Shown here piece by piece: positions 24,336 to 34,642 of a stretch of DNA of 64,000 bases. Origin of the DNA: Lentzea albidocapillata subsp. violacea (GTDB taxonomy: Bacteria; Actinomycetota; Actinomycetes; Mycobacteriales; Pseudonocardiaceae); NCBI RefSeq assembly GCF_900100275.1, contig NZ_FNET01000003.1, positions 372,001-436,000 of the forward strand, given 5' to 3'. The notes below the pieces were generated by a model. It did not search any database. It saw only the letters and a program-made list of their open reading frames with translations, and was not told where the DNA came from. Each line of letters opens with the position of its first letter. Position 1 is the first letter of the stretch. Position numbers and translations under genes: made by a program.

Positions 24336-27113
24336 ATGACAGGTAGTCGGCCAGAACCGGTCTTTCCCGGATTGAACCAGCTCCTCGAAGTGATTCGCGG
24401 GCTGTGCGACCGACCGGGGTTCTTCTATCGGAGTCCGACCGAGGAAGTGGTCGGTGACCAGCCGCTTCCGCTGCTCTACGTGGAGAGCGAAGCCAGTCCG
24501 ACGGATTTCCTGCGCGCGTTGGAGGCGAAGCTCGACACCGGCGTTCCGGGAATACCGCACGCATATGTCGACGTGTCCGCGGTGGCCGCAGAAGTTGACA
24601 AAAGATGGCCACCGAAGTCGCGGGAGACGCCACCGCTGCTGCCGTTGCTGGACGAGCTGTCCTTTCGGTTGTCCCAGATCCACATCGGCACCGAACGACT
24701 GACCAGGTTCGACCACTACCGGCTCGCCGACTGGCTCACCGGCAAGAAGCTGCCGAGCAAACCGGGACGGCAGGACGACCGGGCGAGCGTCATCGAGCTG
24801 TTGCGCAGCTGGACCGGCCGGACGGGCCAGGACGGCGAGGCGGTCAACCGGGCCGTCGACGCGTTCATCCCGGGTCTCGTGACGAGGCTGGGGCTCGGGC
24901 TCGTCGCCTGGGTCGGCACGAAGCTGGGCTTCCGGTGGCTGGCCAAGAGGGTGCCAGGGCTCGCGCGCGAGTCGAAGTGGTTCATGAAGGGGCAGAACTT
25001 CGCGCTGCCCAACCACTCCATCGAGTTCCTCGGGTTCGCTGAGCGGCTCACGCTGGGCCGCCGCGAGGCCGAGAGCGAGAAGCAGATCAAGCTGCTGCTC
25101 GTGCACGCGTTCCTGGAGGACCTGCGGATCGCGTACCGGCGGCGCGGACGGTTCCTGCCGCGCAGGGTCGGCTGGCGGCGCACCGCGTACGTTCCCGTGC
25201 TGCTCGACGGCGTGAACGAGAGCAACGGTGGCTGGGAGCTGCTCCAGCTGATCAACGAGGTGCGCAACCGGACCGGCGAACTGGACCCGTTGCTGGTGAT
25301 CGCGGCGAGCTCGGCGCGGCCCGCGCTGTCGGAGACGTTCAAGACCAGGCCGTGGCGTGCGGAGAACGCCGTCGAAGCGCTGGCGACGTGGCGGCAGGAG
25401 CTGCCGGGCAAGCGCCAGCAGCTCGACGTGGCCGCGCGCTATCTCATGATCAAGCTGCCGTTCCCCGACCCGGAGCGGGTGACGTGGCTGGGCGCACCGG
25501 TCTTCCGGGCGGCGCCCGTGCGGTGGCTCGCCAAGTCGCGCAGGCTGGAGCTGATCATTTCGGCGATGGTCCTGTTGCTGCTGGTGCCGGGGTTCACGAA
25601 GGTGCAGGCGAACATCGAGGCGAACTGCTCGATCGTCGGCTCCGCGATCTCGCCGGGAGTGTCGACGAGGCTGATGGACGTCGACGGCCACCTGGAATGC
25701 GTCGGTTACAGCGACAACGACAACCAGGTGTTCGGCTCTAACGAACGGCTGCGGTGGACGCAGCAGGCGGTCTTCGCGCAGAACGCGGTGGCCGAACGGC
25801 TGCACGAGGACGCTCCCGGCCGTCCGCTGGTCTCGTTGCTGTACTTCTCCAGCCTCACCCACCGCGACGCCAACCCCGACGCCGACCACTCCCGTGCCGA
25901 GGAACTGGAGGGCATGCTGCTCAAGCAACGGCAGCAGAACGACAGGTCGCGCTCGGAACCGTTGCTGCGCATCGTGATCGCGAACGGCGGCGCGACGATG
26001 AAGAAGGCGCCCGAGGTGCTGCGGGACATGCTGACCCCGTTGCTGGAACGCGATCCCAGCATCATCGGCGTGATCGGGCTCGACCGCAGCGTCGCGGAGA
26101 CCCAGGCCGTCATCACCGAACTCGGGGCGCTGGGGGTGCCGACCGTCGGCACCACGCTCACCGAGGCCTCGTTGCCGAGCAAGTCGGCGACGTACTTCCA
26201 GCTGATCCCCGGCAACGTCCGGCAGGCCGACCTGGTCCAGAGGTACGCGCAGCACCTCGGCGTGAGCAAGGTGACGATCTACCACCCGCCGCTGGGCAAG
26301 AACGACATCTACCTCACCGACCTGGTCGACGTGCTGGGCAAGCACCTCGCGGCCGCGTCCGTCAACGCCCAGGCCGTTCCGTGGGTCAACAGCCCGCAGG
26401 AACTGCGGTCGCAGTGCGCGGAGGACCACTCCAGCGAGATGGCGTTCTTCGCGGGGCGGGAGGAGGACTTCGGCGAGTTCCTGCGTGCGGTCGGCAGGGA
26501 CTGCTACGACAAGAGCCGGCTGCCCCGCATCGTCGCCGACGACGCCATCATCCGGTTCATCGCGCAGAAGGCCAGCCGCACGCACGACTCACTGGCCGGT
26601 ATGCGGGTGTCCTACGTGAGCATGGCCGGGCTGATCGTGCTCGCGGGAAAGGACTGCGTGCAGGGCAAACCGGATCCGACGAAGGTGCGTGGCGGCCAGC
26701 CGCTGGACGCGTTCTGCGCCGGCTACAGCAGGCTCGCCAAGGAGATCCAGGAGACCCCGCTCGCGCCGGAGGACAAACCTGCCAAGCCGTGGCCCGGTGA
26801 GCACATGGGTGTCGCCTACGACGCGACCGGACTGTTCCTCGACGCCGTGCGCAACGCCCAGAAGCGCCTGGGCAACCAGCCAGGACGCACGCCACAGCGG
26901 GGTGCGATCGGAGGCGAGCTGCGTGAGCTGAACTCCCACGGCGCCACCGGACGCACGGACTTCGCCGCGTCTCGCGTGGGGGAGCGGCGCAACTTCACGA
27001 TCCTGGAACTCAAGAACATCCACGACTTCGAGGAGCAGCCCACGTGCGTGTTCGCGACCGGTGACCTCTACAGCACGGATTCGCCGAAGCTGGCCAACGG
27101 TTGCCCTGCCTAG
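24336..27113 (+). CDS. Membrane fusion of a degenerate NTPase-like region and a type I periplasmic-binding-protein domain
   Basis: The protein of about 925 residues has a cytoplasmic-looking N-terminal 400 residues with a Walker-B-like AYVPVLLDGVNES near residue 285 and a following LLVIAASSARPAL strand. No Walker A glycine-rich loop is seen where expected near LPLLYVES. A single membrane helix (about 403-422, ELIISAMVLLLLVPGF) leads to a C-terminal 500 residues resembling LivK-type branched-chain amino acid receptors (IIGVIGLDRSVAE, QLIPGNVRQADLVQRYAQ, VAYDATGLFLDAV). No permease or ABC ATPase gene is near. The layout suggests ligand sensing outside coupled to an inside effector rather than transport. 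ATG 24336 is preferred (GAGG six bases upstream) over GTG 24324. Four bases overlap the next, convergent gene. Confidence 0.65.
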   Translation: MTGSRPEPVFPGLNQLLEVIRGLCDRPGFFYRSPTEEVVGDQPLPLLYVESEASPTDFLRALEAKLDTGVPGIPHAYVDVSAVAAEVDKRWPPKSRETPPLLPLLDELSFRLSQIHIGTERLTRFDHYRLADWLTGKKLPSKPGRQDDRASVIELLRSWTGRTGQDGEAVNRAVDAFIPGLVTRLGLGLVAWVGTKLGFRWLAKRVPGLARESKWFMKGQNFALPNHSIEFLGFAERLTLGRREAESEKQIKLLLVHAFLEDLRIAYRRRGRFLPRRVGWRRTAYVPVLLDGVNESNGGWELLQLINEVRNRTGELDPLLVIAASSARPALSETFKTRPWRAENAVEALATWRQELPGKRQQLDVAARYLMIKLPFPDPERVTWLGAPVFRAAPVRWLAKSRRLELIISAMVLLLLVPGFTKVQANIEANCSIVGSAISPGVSTRLMDVDGHLECVGYSDNDNQVFGSNERLRWTQQAVFAQNAVAERLHEDAPGRPLVSLLYFSSLTHRDANPDADHSRAEELEGMLLKQRQQNDRSRSEPLLRIVIANGGATMKKAPEVLRDMLTPLLERDPSIIGVIGLDRSVAETQAVITELGALGVPTVGTTLTEASLPSKSATYFQLIPGNVRQADLVQRYAQHLGVSKVTIYHPPLGKNDIYLTDLVDVLGKHLAAASVNAQAVPWVNSPQELRSQCAEDHSSEMAFFAGREEDFGEFLRAVGRDCYDKSRLPRIVADDAIIRFIAQKASRTHDSLAGMRVSYVSMAGLIVLAGKDCVQGKPDPTKVRGGQPLDAFCAGYSRLAKEIQETPLAPEDKPAKPWPGEHMGVAYDATGLFLDAVRNAQKRLGNQPGRTPQRGAIGGELRELNSHGATGRTDFAASRVGERRNFTILELKNIHDFEEQPTCVFATGDLYSTDSPKLANGCPA

Positions 27114-28645
27114 ACTTTAGGTACAGCCCGGTCGATGATCGAGGCGAAGTCGGTGGACTTGGGGAGCGTGCCGAACGCGACTCCCCAGTCCCCGCCCAGC
27201 CGTGAACCGAGGAACGCGTCCGCGACGGCGGGGTGCCCGTGCTTCACCAGCAGGGCACCCTGCAGGATCAGCGCCATCCTCTCCACGACCCGGCGAGCCT
27301 GCGACTCGTCCACATCGGACAGTGCGGTGCCGAGCTCGTGCAACGCCCTGTCGATGCGCTGGTCGACCCCGGTGACGGCGGCGAGGAACTCCTGCACCGA
27401 GTCGGGTTCCTTCTTCATCGCGCGCAGGACGTCGAGCGCGGCGACGTTGCCGGAGCCCTCCCAGATCGACATCAGCGGCGACTCGCGGAACAGCCGCGGC
27501 ATCCCGCTGTCCTCGATGTACCCGTTGCCGCCCAGGCACTCCAACGCCTCGGCGGCGTGCACGGGGCCGCGCTTGCACACCCAGTACTTGGTGACCGCGA
27601 GGCCGAGCCGCGGCCGGTGCTGCGCGAGCCACATCGCGGCCGTGGTCGCCGCCTCGGACTCGATCGCGAGGTCCGCCAGCACGTTGCGCATGGCGGGCTG
27701 GTCGATCAGGTAGCTACCGAACGCCTTGCGGTGCGCGGCGTGGTGCGCGGCCTGCCTCAGTCCGGCGCGCATGCCCGCGGCGCTGCCGAGAACGCAGTCG
27801 AGCCGGGTCATGTTGACCATCTCGATGATGGTCCGCACGCCGCGGCCCTCGTCGCCGACCCGGTGCGCGAACGCCTCGTCGTACTCGATCTCGGCGGAGG
27901 CGTTGGACTTGTTGCCCAGCTTGTCCTTCAGGCGCTGCAGGAAGAACCGGTTGCGCGTGCCGTCCGGGAGCACTCGCGGCACGAGGAAGCACGTCAGCCC
28001 GCCGGGTGCCTGCGCGAGGGTCAGGAACACGTCCGACATCGGTGCCGAGGTGAACCACTTGTGCCCGGTCAGCAGGTAGCCGTCGGTGACCGGCTGCGCG
28101 ACGGTCGTGTTCGCGCGGACGTCCGATCCGCCCTGCTTCTCGGTCATCGACATGCCGGCGATCAGGCCCTGCTTGGACAGCGGTGCGCGCAGCCCGAAGT
28201 CGTAGTTCCGCGCGGTGAGCAGAGGTTCGTAGCTTTCGGCCAGATCCGGCGCGACGCGCAAAGCGGGCACGGACGCGTAAGTCATCGAAATCGGGCATCC
28301 GTGGCCGGCCTCGACCTGGGACCACACGTAGAACCTGGCCGCCCGCTCCAGGTGCCCGCCGTCGACATAGGCATGCAAACCGTGCGAAACGGCGACGTCC
28401 ATCAGTTCGTGCCAGGCGGGGTGGAACTCGACCTCGTCGATCCTGTTCCCGAACCGGTCATGGGTGTGCAGCACCGGCGGGTAGGCGTTCGCGAGCCTGC
28501 CGTGCTCCTGCCACTCGGGGCTGCCCGCGAGCCTGCCCAGCGAGTGCAGTTCGGCATCGTCGACCCAGCTGAGCAGGGCCGGGTCGTCCGCGACGTCGTG
28601 GCCGCTCAGCGGCGGGACCTGGTTGGTCACCTCGTGCGTAGCCAT
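27110..28645 (-). CDS. Acyl-CoA dehydrogenase, AidB-like
   Basis: The 511-residue protein has the AidB-type motif GMSMTEKQGGSDVRANTT, GHKWFTSAPMSD, and SIWEGSGNVAALDVLRAM, where the catalytic base region differs from classical dehydrogenases. AidB is linked to the alkylation response and has weak isovaleryl-CoA dehydrogenase activity; many actinobacterial homologues are probably fatty acyl-CoA dehydrogenases. It is divergent from the branched fatty acid genes, with only 43 bases between the starts, and shares a palindromic operator with them, so a lipid role is at least as likely as DNA repair. Confidence 0.85.
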   Translation of the reverse strand: MATHEVTNQVPPLSGHDVADDPALLSWVDDAELHSLGRLAGSPEWQEHGRLANAYPPVLHTHDRFGNRIDEVEFHPAWHELMDVAVSHGLHAYVDGGHLERAARFYVWSQVEAGHGCPISMTYASVPALRVAPDLAESYEPLLTARNYDFGLRAPLSKQGLIAGMSMTEKQGGSDVRANTTVAQPVTDGYLLTGHKWFTSAPMSDVFLTLAQAPGGLTCFLVPRVLPDGTRNRFFLQRLKDKLGNKSNASAEIEYDEAFAHRVGDEGRGVRTIIEMVNMTRLDCVLGSAAGMRAGLRQAAHHAAHRKAFGSYLIDQPAMRNVLADLAIESEAATTAAMWLAQHRPRLGLAVTKYWVCKRGPVHAAEALECLGGNGYIEDSGMPRLFRESPLMSIWEGSGNVAALDVLRAMKKEPDSVQEFLAAVTGVDQRIDRALHELGTALSDVDESQARRVVERMALILQGALLVKHGHPAVADAFLGSRLGGDWGVAFGTLPKSTDFASIIDRAVPKV

Positions 28646-28653
28646 GCCCGCAC

Positions 28654-28672
28654 GTTACTACTCGTAAGTAAC
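28654..28672. promoter_or_regulatory. Palindromic operator between the AidB-like gene and tmsA
   Basis: GTTACT (28654-28659) and AGTAAC (28667-28672) are inverted copies across seven bases, in the 43-base gap between two divergent starts. The site would cover both promoters. TetR-type regulators of fatty acid genes use sites of this kind; the actual regulator is unknown. Confidence 0.5.
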
Positions 28673-28688
28673 TTTGGGCAGGGTGCCG

Positions 28689-30065
28689 GTGAAGATCGCT
28701 GGCCCATTCGGGCTTTTGGGCGTGCCAAGGACGCTGACGAGGAATAACGTCGTTCTGGTGAGTGACCATGGGCACAGCTCGGCCGTGGCTGCGCTGAGCG
28801 CGCAGTACGCCGCGATGCGCGAAGGTGCGCCAGTGCGGCTCGCGAAGAAGACGTCGAACCTCTTCCGGTTCCGGGCCGACCAGGCCGGCGGGCTCGACGT
28901 CGGCAGGTTCGACCGGGTCCTGTCCGTGGACCCGGTCGGACGCACCGCACAGGTGCAGGGCATGACCACCTACGAGAACCTCGTCGCCGCGACACTTCCC
29001 CACGGCATGATGCCGTTGGTGGTGCCGCAGCTCAAAACCATCACCATCGGCGGTGCGGTCGCCGGACTCGGCATCGAGTCCACGTCGTTCCGCAACGGGC
29101 TGCCGCACGAGTCCGTGCGGGAGCTGGAGATCCTCACCGGCGACGGCGAGGTGGTCGTCGCCAAACCGGACGACGACCTGTTCCGCGCGTTCCCCAACTC
29201 CTACGGGACGCTGGGCTACGCGCTGCGGCTGGAGATCGAGCTGGAGCCGGTGCGCCAGTACGTCCGGCTGCGACACGTGCCGTTCGGCTCCTTCGAGGAG
29301 TGCGCCGCCGTCATCGAGGAGGTCTGCGAGGACGGCTCGGCGGACTTCGTCGACGGCACCGTGTTCTCACGGGGCGAGATGTACCTGACGCTGGGCCACT
29401 ACGCCGACATCGCGCCCTACACGTCGGACTACACCGGCAACCAGATCTACTACCGGTCCATCCAGAACCGCCGCACGGACCACCTGACGATCCACGACTA
29501 CCTGTGGCGCTGGGACACCGACTGGTTCTGGTGCTCGCGGGCGTTCGGCGCGCAGAACCCGGTCGTCCGTCGCTTGTGGCCGAAGCGCTACCTGCGTTCG
29601 GACGTGTACCGCGGGCTCGTCGCGAAGCACCGGCGGCTGAGGCCGCGCACGGACGTCGAGCCGGTGATCCAGGACGTGGAGATCCCGGTCGCCGGACTGG
29701 CCGACTTCCTCGACTTCTTCGACCGCGAGATCGGCATCACGCCGGTGTGGCTGTGTCCCGTTCGCCTGCGGGACACCACGGGCTGGCCGCTGTACCCGAT
29801 GGACAGGGACACGTTGTACGTCAACGTCGGGTTCTGGTCGGAGGTCCCGGTACGACCGGGGGAGAAGATGGGTGACCGCAACCGGCTGATCGAGCGCGAG
29901 GTGGCGCGGCTGGGCGGCCACAAGTCGCTGTACTCGGACTCCTACTACACCGAGGACGAGTTCTGGCGGCACTACAACGGTTCGCACTACCGGTCCGTGA
30001 AGGCCCGGTACGACCAGACGAACCGCCTGCCTGATCTGTACGCCAAGTGTGTCAGGGGACGATGA
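28689..30065 (+). CDS. tmsA: FAD-dependent reductase for 10-methyl branched fatty acids (TmsA/BfaA)
   Basis: The 458-residue protein is a DHCR24-like FAD_binding_4 oxidoreductase: VPQLKTITIGGAVAGLGIES is the FAD-binding loop, with the N-terminal SDHGHSS-type region and tyrosine-rich C-terminal cap domain following. It abuts the methyltransferase gene with no intergenic base. That pair is the tmsA-tmsB (bfaA-bfaB) locus making 10-methylstearate (tuberculostearic acid), in which this enzyme reduces the 10-methylene intermediate. GTG 28689 is preferred because AGGG lies five bases upstream; GTG 28683 and TTG 28674 are alternatives. Confidence 0.82.
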   Translation: MKIAGPFGLLGVPRTLTRNNVVLVSDHGHSSAVAALSAQYAAMREGAPVRLAKKTSNLFRFRADQAGGLDVGRFDRVLSVDPVGRTAQVQGMTTYENLVAATLPHGMMPLVVPQLKTITIGGAVAGLGIESTSFRNGLPHESVRELEILTGDGEVVVAKPDDDLFRAFPNSYGTLGYALRLEIELEPVRQYVRLRHVPFGSFEECAAVIEEVCEDGSADFVDGTVFSRGEMYLTLGHYADIAPYTSDYTGNQIYYRSIQNRRTDHLTIHDYLWRWDTDWFWCSRAFGAQNPVVRRLWPKRYLRSDVYRGLVAKHRRLRPRTDVEPVIQDVEIPVAGLADFLDFFDREIGITPVWLCPVRLRDTTGWPLYPMDRDTLYVNVGFWSEVPVRPGEKMGDRNRLIEREVARLGGHKSLYSDSYYTEDEFWRHYNGSHYRSVKARYDQTNRLPDLYAKCVRGR

Positions 30066-31298
30066 ATGCGGTTGGCCTCCATTTTCCAGAGCATCACAGG
30101 TGGCAGCGACGTTCGCTTCCAGGCCTACGACGGCAGTACCGCCGGGCCTTCGGCAGCCTCGGTGTCCATCGACATCAAAACACCGGAAGCCCTGTCCTAC
30201 CTGGCTTCCGCGCCGGGTGAACTGGGTCTGGCCCGTGCCTATGTGACGGGTCACCTGGAGATACTCGGCGACGTGCACGCCGGCCTCTCCCGGCTGTCGG
30301 AGTTCTCGCTGCGAGAGCTCCCGTGGCTGCAACGGGTGGAGCTGTTGCGGTTCCTCGGCCGGATCCGGTTGTCGCACAAGGTGTCTCCGCCGCCGCAGGA
30401 GACGCGCCTGCGCGGCCTGCGGCACTCCAAGGCCCGCGACTCGCAGGCCATCGCGCACCACTACGACGTCTCGAACCAGTTCTACGAGTGGGTCCTCGGC
30501 CCGTCGATGGCCTACACCTGTGCGGTGTACCCGACCCTGCAGTCCACTTTGGAGGAAGCGCAGTTCGCCAAGCACGATCTGGTGGCGCGCAAGCTGGGGT
30601 TGAAGTCCGGCATGAGACTGCTGGACGTCGGCTGCGGCTGGGGCGGCATGGTCATGCACGCGGCCCGCGAGTACGGCGTGCGGGCGATCGGCGTGACGTT
30701 GTCGCGCAACCAGGCCGAATGGGCGCAGAAGGCGATCGTCGAGGCCGGGTTGTCGGACCTGGCCGAGGTGCGGCACCTCGACTACCGCGACGTGCGGGAG
30801 ACCGGGTTCGACGCGGTGTCGTCCATCGGCCTCACCGAGCACATCGGCAAGGCGAAGCTGCCCGCGTACTTCGCGTCCCTGTACGGGAAGCTGAAGCCCG
30901 GTGGCCGGCTGCTGAACCACTGCATCACCCGGCCGGACAACAAGCAGCGGGCGTTGTCGGGGCCGTTCATCGACCGGTACGTGTTCCCGGACGGTGAGCT
31001 GGTCGGGCCCGGCCACCTCGTGTCGCTGATGCACGACACCGGGTTCGAGGTGCGGCACGAGGAGAACATCCGCGAGCACTACGCCCTCACGCTCGCCGCC
31101 TGGAGTCACAACCTCGACACGCACTGGGAAGAGGCGGTCGACGAGGTCGGCGAGGCTCGGGCGCGGGTGTGGCGGCTGTACCTCGCGGCCTCGCGGCTCG
31201 GGTTCGAGCGCAACAACATCCAGCTGCACCAGGTGCTCGGGGTGAGGCTGGACGGGACGACGTCGCACATGCCGTTGCGCCCGGACTGGCTGTCCTGA
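30066..31298 (+). CDS. tmsB: SAM-dependent fatty acyl methyltransferase, CFA-synthase family (TmsB/BfaB)
   Basis: The 410-residue enzyme has the cyclopropane-fatty-acid-synthase fold: an N-terminal lipid-binding region, HYDVSNQFYEWVLGPSMAYT, the SAM motif LLDVGCGWGGM, and LLNHCITRP with the active-site cysteine. Beside the FAD reductase it is best read as the methyltransferase that converts oleoyl phospholipid chains to the 10-methylene form, rather than a cyclopropanating enzyme. The ATG directly follows the tmsA stop codon. A GC-rich hairpin closes the operon. Confidence 0.85.
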   Translation: MRLASIFQSITGGSDVRFQAYDGSTAGPSAASVSIDIKTPEALSYLASAPGELGLARAYVTGHLEILGDVHAGLSRLSEFSLRELPWLQRVELLRFLGRIRLSHKVSPPPQETRLRGLRHSKARDSQAIAHHYDVSNQFYEWVLGPSMAYTCAVYPTLQSTLEEAQFAKHDLVARKLGLKSGMRLLDVGCGWGGMVMHAAREYGVRAIGVTLSRNQAEWAQKAIVEAGLSDLAEVRHLDYRDVRETGFDAVSSIGLTEHIGKAKLPAYFASLYGKLKPGGRLLNHCITRPDNKQRALSGPFIDRYVFPDGELVGPGHLVSLMHDTGFEVRHEENIREHYALTLAAWSHNLDTHWEEAVDEVGEARARVWRLYLAASRLGFERNNIQLHQVLGVRLDGTTSHMPLRPDWLS

Positions 31299-31310
31299 TC
31301 TTCGGCTGAG

Positions 31311-31331
31311 GGCCGCGGCGTCGCCGCGGCC
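31311..31331. terminator. Terminator hairpin after tmsB
   Basis: GGCCGCGG (31311-31318) pairs with CCGCGGCC (31324-31331) around CGTCG, 12 bases after the tmsB stop. Confidence 0.6.
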
Positions 31332-31494
31332 CCATGCCCTGTCCCGCAGGTCTCGTCCGCGATAGTCGCGGCCGAGGGCCCCGGAGACGGCACCGCGCCC
31401 GGTATGAGGGCATCGCGGCGGCACCGCCTCCGGGACTCTCGACCGTGACTCTCATCAAACGGACCTGCAGGACAGGGCCTGGTCGCTTCGCCGG

Positions 31495-32325
<831 letters not shown>

Positions 32326-32391
32326 GACTCCACGATGGACCCCCATCATGTGAACCAGCTGTGCCGAAACCCTGGAATACCCTGATAAGAA

Positions 32392-34431
32392 CTAGCTGAG
32401 AAGAAGCGCGGAGACCTCCGAGGCCGACAGCGCCGGCCCGAAGTGCGCGCCCTGCCCGCCCGTCACGCCCAGCTTCGCCAGCCTCGCGGCCTCGGCGGGA
32501 GTCCGCACGTCCTCGGCGTAGAGCGGCAGCTTGAGCAACGTCGCCCACCGCAGCAGGGCCACCGAAGCGCTCTCCTCCACGCGGTTCGCGCCCTCGTCGA
32601 GACCGTGCACGACGGCGCCGGTGAACTTCACGCCGCTCAACGGCAACTGGCGCAGCCGGTCGACGCCGACGTTGCCGCCGTTCATCTGGTCCAGCACCAG
32701 CCCGATGCCGCGCTCGGCGAGGATCGTGAGCTCGTCGAGCTGTTCGTCGTTCAGCAACGCCGGCAGGTGCTCGTGCAGTTCGAAGCGCAGCAACGACGCG
32801 GGCAGGCCGGTGCGCTCCAGCACGCGGGCGACCTCGGCGACGAGTTCGGGCTCCTGGCACAGCCTTGGCGGCAGGTCGATCGAGAGCGCGGGCATCCGCG
32901 AGCCCAGCGCCAGGTGCCAGTCGGCCGCGTGCCGGCACGCGGCCACCAGCGCCCAGTGCATCAGGCGGACGATCATGCCGTTGTTCGACGACTGATCGAG
33001 GAACGCGTCCGGGCACAGCACCCCGCGTTCGGGGTGGTCCCAGATGATCTTGGCCTCCAGCGCGAGCACCGAGCCGTCGGCCAGCGAGTGGACGGGCAGG
33101 TAGTCGACGCGGAACTGGCCCTCTTCCAGCGCGCCGGGGATCGAGGCCGCGAGCGCGTACCTCTGCTTGTCGTGCACGTCCCGCTCGTGGTCGTACAGCG
33201 CCCACTGCGCCTTGCCGTCGCGCTTCGCCCAGCCGACCGTGACGTCCGCCGCGCGCAACAGGTCCGCCGAGTCGCCGCCGCGCGCCTCCCGCGCCACGAT
33301 GCCGACGCTCGTGGTCACGCCGACGCCGTGCGAGCCGATCCAGATCGGCTCTTCCAGGCGTGCGGTGAAGTCCTCGACCAGGGCGACCACGCTCCGCACG
33401 TCCTGCGGGTCCTTCACCAGCACGCCGAACTCGTCCTCGCCGATGCGCGCGACCTTGGCGACCCCCTCGGAGAACACCGCCCGCAGGTGCGTCGCGACGT
33501 GCATCAGCACCCGGTTGCCGGCCTCGTGCCCGAACGCGTCGTTCACGCCGCGGAACCCGTCGATGTCGACCTGCACGAGCGCGAGCCTCTCCGGCCCCTT
33601 CGAGCCGGCCACGCCCTCCAGCCAGCCGAGGAACTGCGCGCGGTTCGGCAGGCCCGTCTGCACGTCGTTGAGGCTCTGCCGCACGAGCTGCGTCTGCAGC
33701 GCGCGCATCTCGCTCATGTTCTCGATCATGGTGACGAGGTACGGCGGCGTGCCGTCCTCCTCGCGCACCACCGAGATCGCCATGTGCGTCTGGATCGTCT
33801 CGCCGTCGCTGCGGACCATCCGCTTCTCGACCCGGATGTTGTCGTACTCGGACGCGATCAGCTGCTTCGTCAGCTCCCGCAGCCCGGCCCTGTCGTCCGG
33901 GTGCACGATGTCGCGGCCGCTCATCCTGAGCAGGTCCTCGTGCCGGTAGTCGAGCATTGCGAGCAACGCCTCGTTGACGTCGATGATCTCGCCCTTGAGG
34001 CCGCTCACGATGATGCCGAACGCCGAGCTCTCGAAGACCGCGCGGAACTTGGCCTCGCTCGCCCTGACCGCGGCCTCGGCCCGGCGCATCGTGGTGATCG
34101 CGGCCGTGCGGCTCAGCTCCTGCTGGTCGAGCGTGCGGTCGCGCAGCCCCTCCGCGTACCCGGCGGCGAGCGCGGCCAGCTGGGCCGGCGTGACCGGGGT
34201 GTGCTCACCCAGGGACGTGAGCGAGTGCTCCAGCGTCGCCGAGGCGATGAAGTCGTGCTCGACCATGGACCGGCCGACCTGCCGCGCCTCGTCCACACCA
34301 CCACTGAGCAACTGCTCGACGTAGCCGCCGAGCAGTTGCTCGAGCTTCTCGCGCGTGAAGTTCGCGACGAGGGTGTTGGAGATCGCCGCCGCCCAGCGAA
34401 CGGCGGGCTCTCGGCTGTCGACCATGTTCAT
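32392..34431 (-). CDS. PAS-GGDEF-EAL protein with degenerate active sites
   Basis: The 679-residue soluble protein has an N-terminal helical region (1-120), a PAS domain (about 128-245, FRAVFESSAFGIIVSG), a GGDEF domain (about 255-410) and an EAL domain (about 420-670). The diguanylate cyclase signature is GEDEF in VARIGEDEFGVLV. The EAL signature reads EAK, and the metal-binding DDFG and KID motifs appear as DQMN and KFT. Phosphodiesterase activity is therefore unlikely and cyclase activity doubtful; it may bind c-di-GMP or act through partner proteins. ATG 34431 or 34425 could be the start. Confidence 0.85.
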   Translation of the reverse strand: MNMVDSREPAVRWAAAISNTLVANFTREKLEQLLGGYVEQLLSGGVDEARQVGRSMVEHDFIASATLEHSLTSLGEHTPVTPAQLAALAAGYAEGLRDRTLDQQELSRTAAITTMRRAEAAVRASEAKFRAVFESSAFGIIVSGLKGEIIDVNEALLAMLDYRHEDLLRMSGRDIVHPDDRAGLRELTKQLIASEYDNIRVEKRMVRSDGETIQTHMAISVVREEDGTPPYLVTMIENMSEMRALQTQLVRQSLNDVQTGLPNRAQFLGWLEGVAGSKGPERLALVQVDIDGFRGVNDAFGHEAGNRVLMHVATHLRAVFSEGVAKVARIGEDEFGVLVKDPQDVRSVVALVEDFTARLEEPIWIGSHGVGVTTSVGIVAREARGGDSADLLRAADVTVGWAKRDGKAQWALYDHERDVHDKQRYALAASIPGALEEGQFRVDYLPVHSLADGSVLALEAKIIWDHPERGVLCPDAFLDQSSNNGMIVRLMHWALVAACRHAADWHLALGSRMPALSIDLPPRLCQEPELVAEVARVLERTGLPASLLRFELHEHLPALLNDEQLDELTILAERGIGLVLDQMNGGNVGVDRLRQLPLSGVKFTGAVVHGLDEGANRVEESASVALLRWATLLKLPLYAEDVRTPAEAARLAKLGVTGGQGAHFGPALSASEVSALLLS

Positions 34432-34642
34432 TCAGCTCAGGTGGCCGTTCGTGGGGGACCGGGAAAGCTTACTGATCAGTCAGGGCCTGTCCAACCGAAC
34501 CCCGAACCCCGGCTGAGAATCGACGGATCCGCCACGAAATCACTCGTTTGAACTAATGAATCACCTTGCCCGAAGGTCGAATCGGCCAATTGTCAGCGAG
34601 ATGTGTATTCGTACGTGAGCACAGCCACCATTGGCGCCGGGC

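Noticed and set aside
24336..27113. Interpretation as an ordinary ABC-transporter substrate-binding protein.
   Set aside because: The receptor domain is C-terminal to a membrane helix and a 400-residue inside region, it has no lipoprotein signal, and no permease or ATPase gene is nearby.
27110..28645. Calling the acyl-CoA dehydrogenase a DNA-alkylation repair protein because of AidB similarity.
   Set aside because: Promoter sharing with fatty acid genes makes a lipid role at least as likely, so only AidB-like is claimed.
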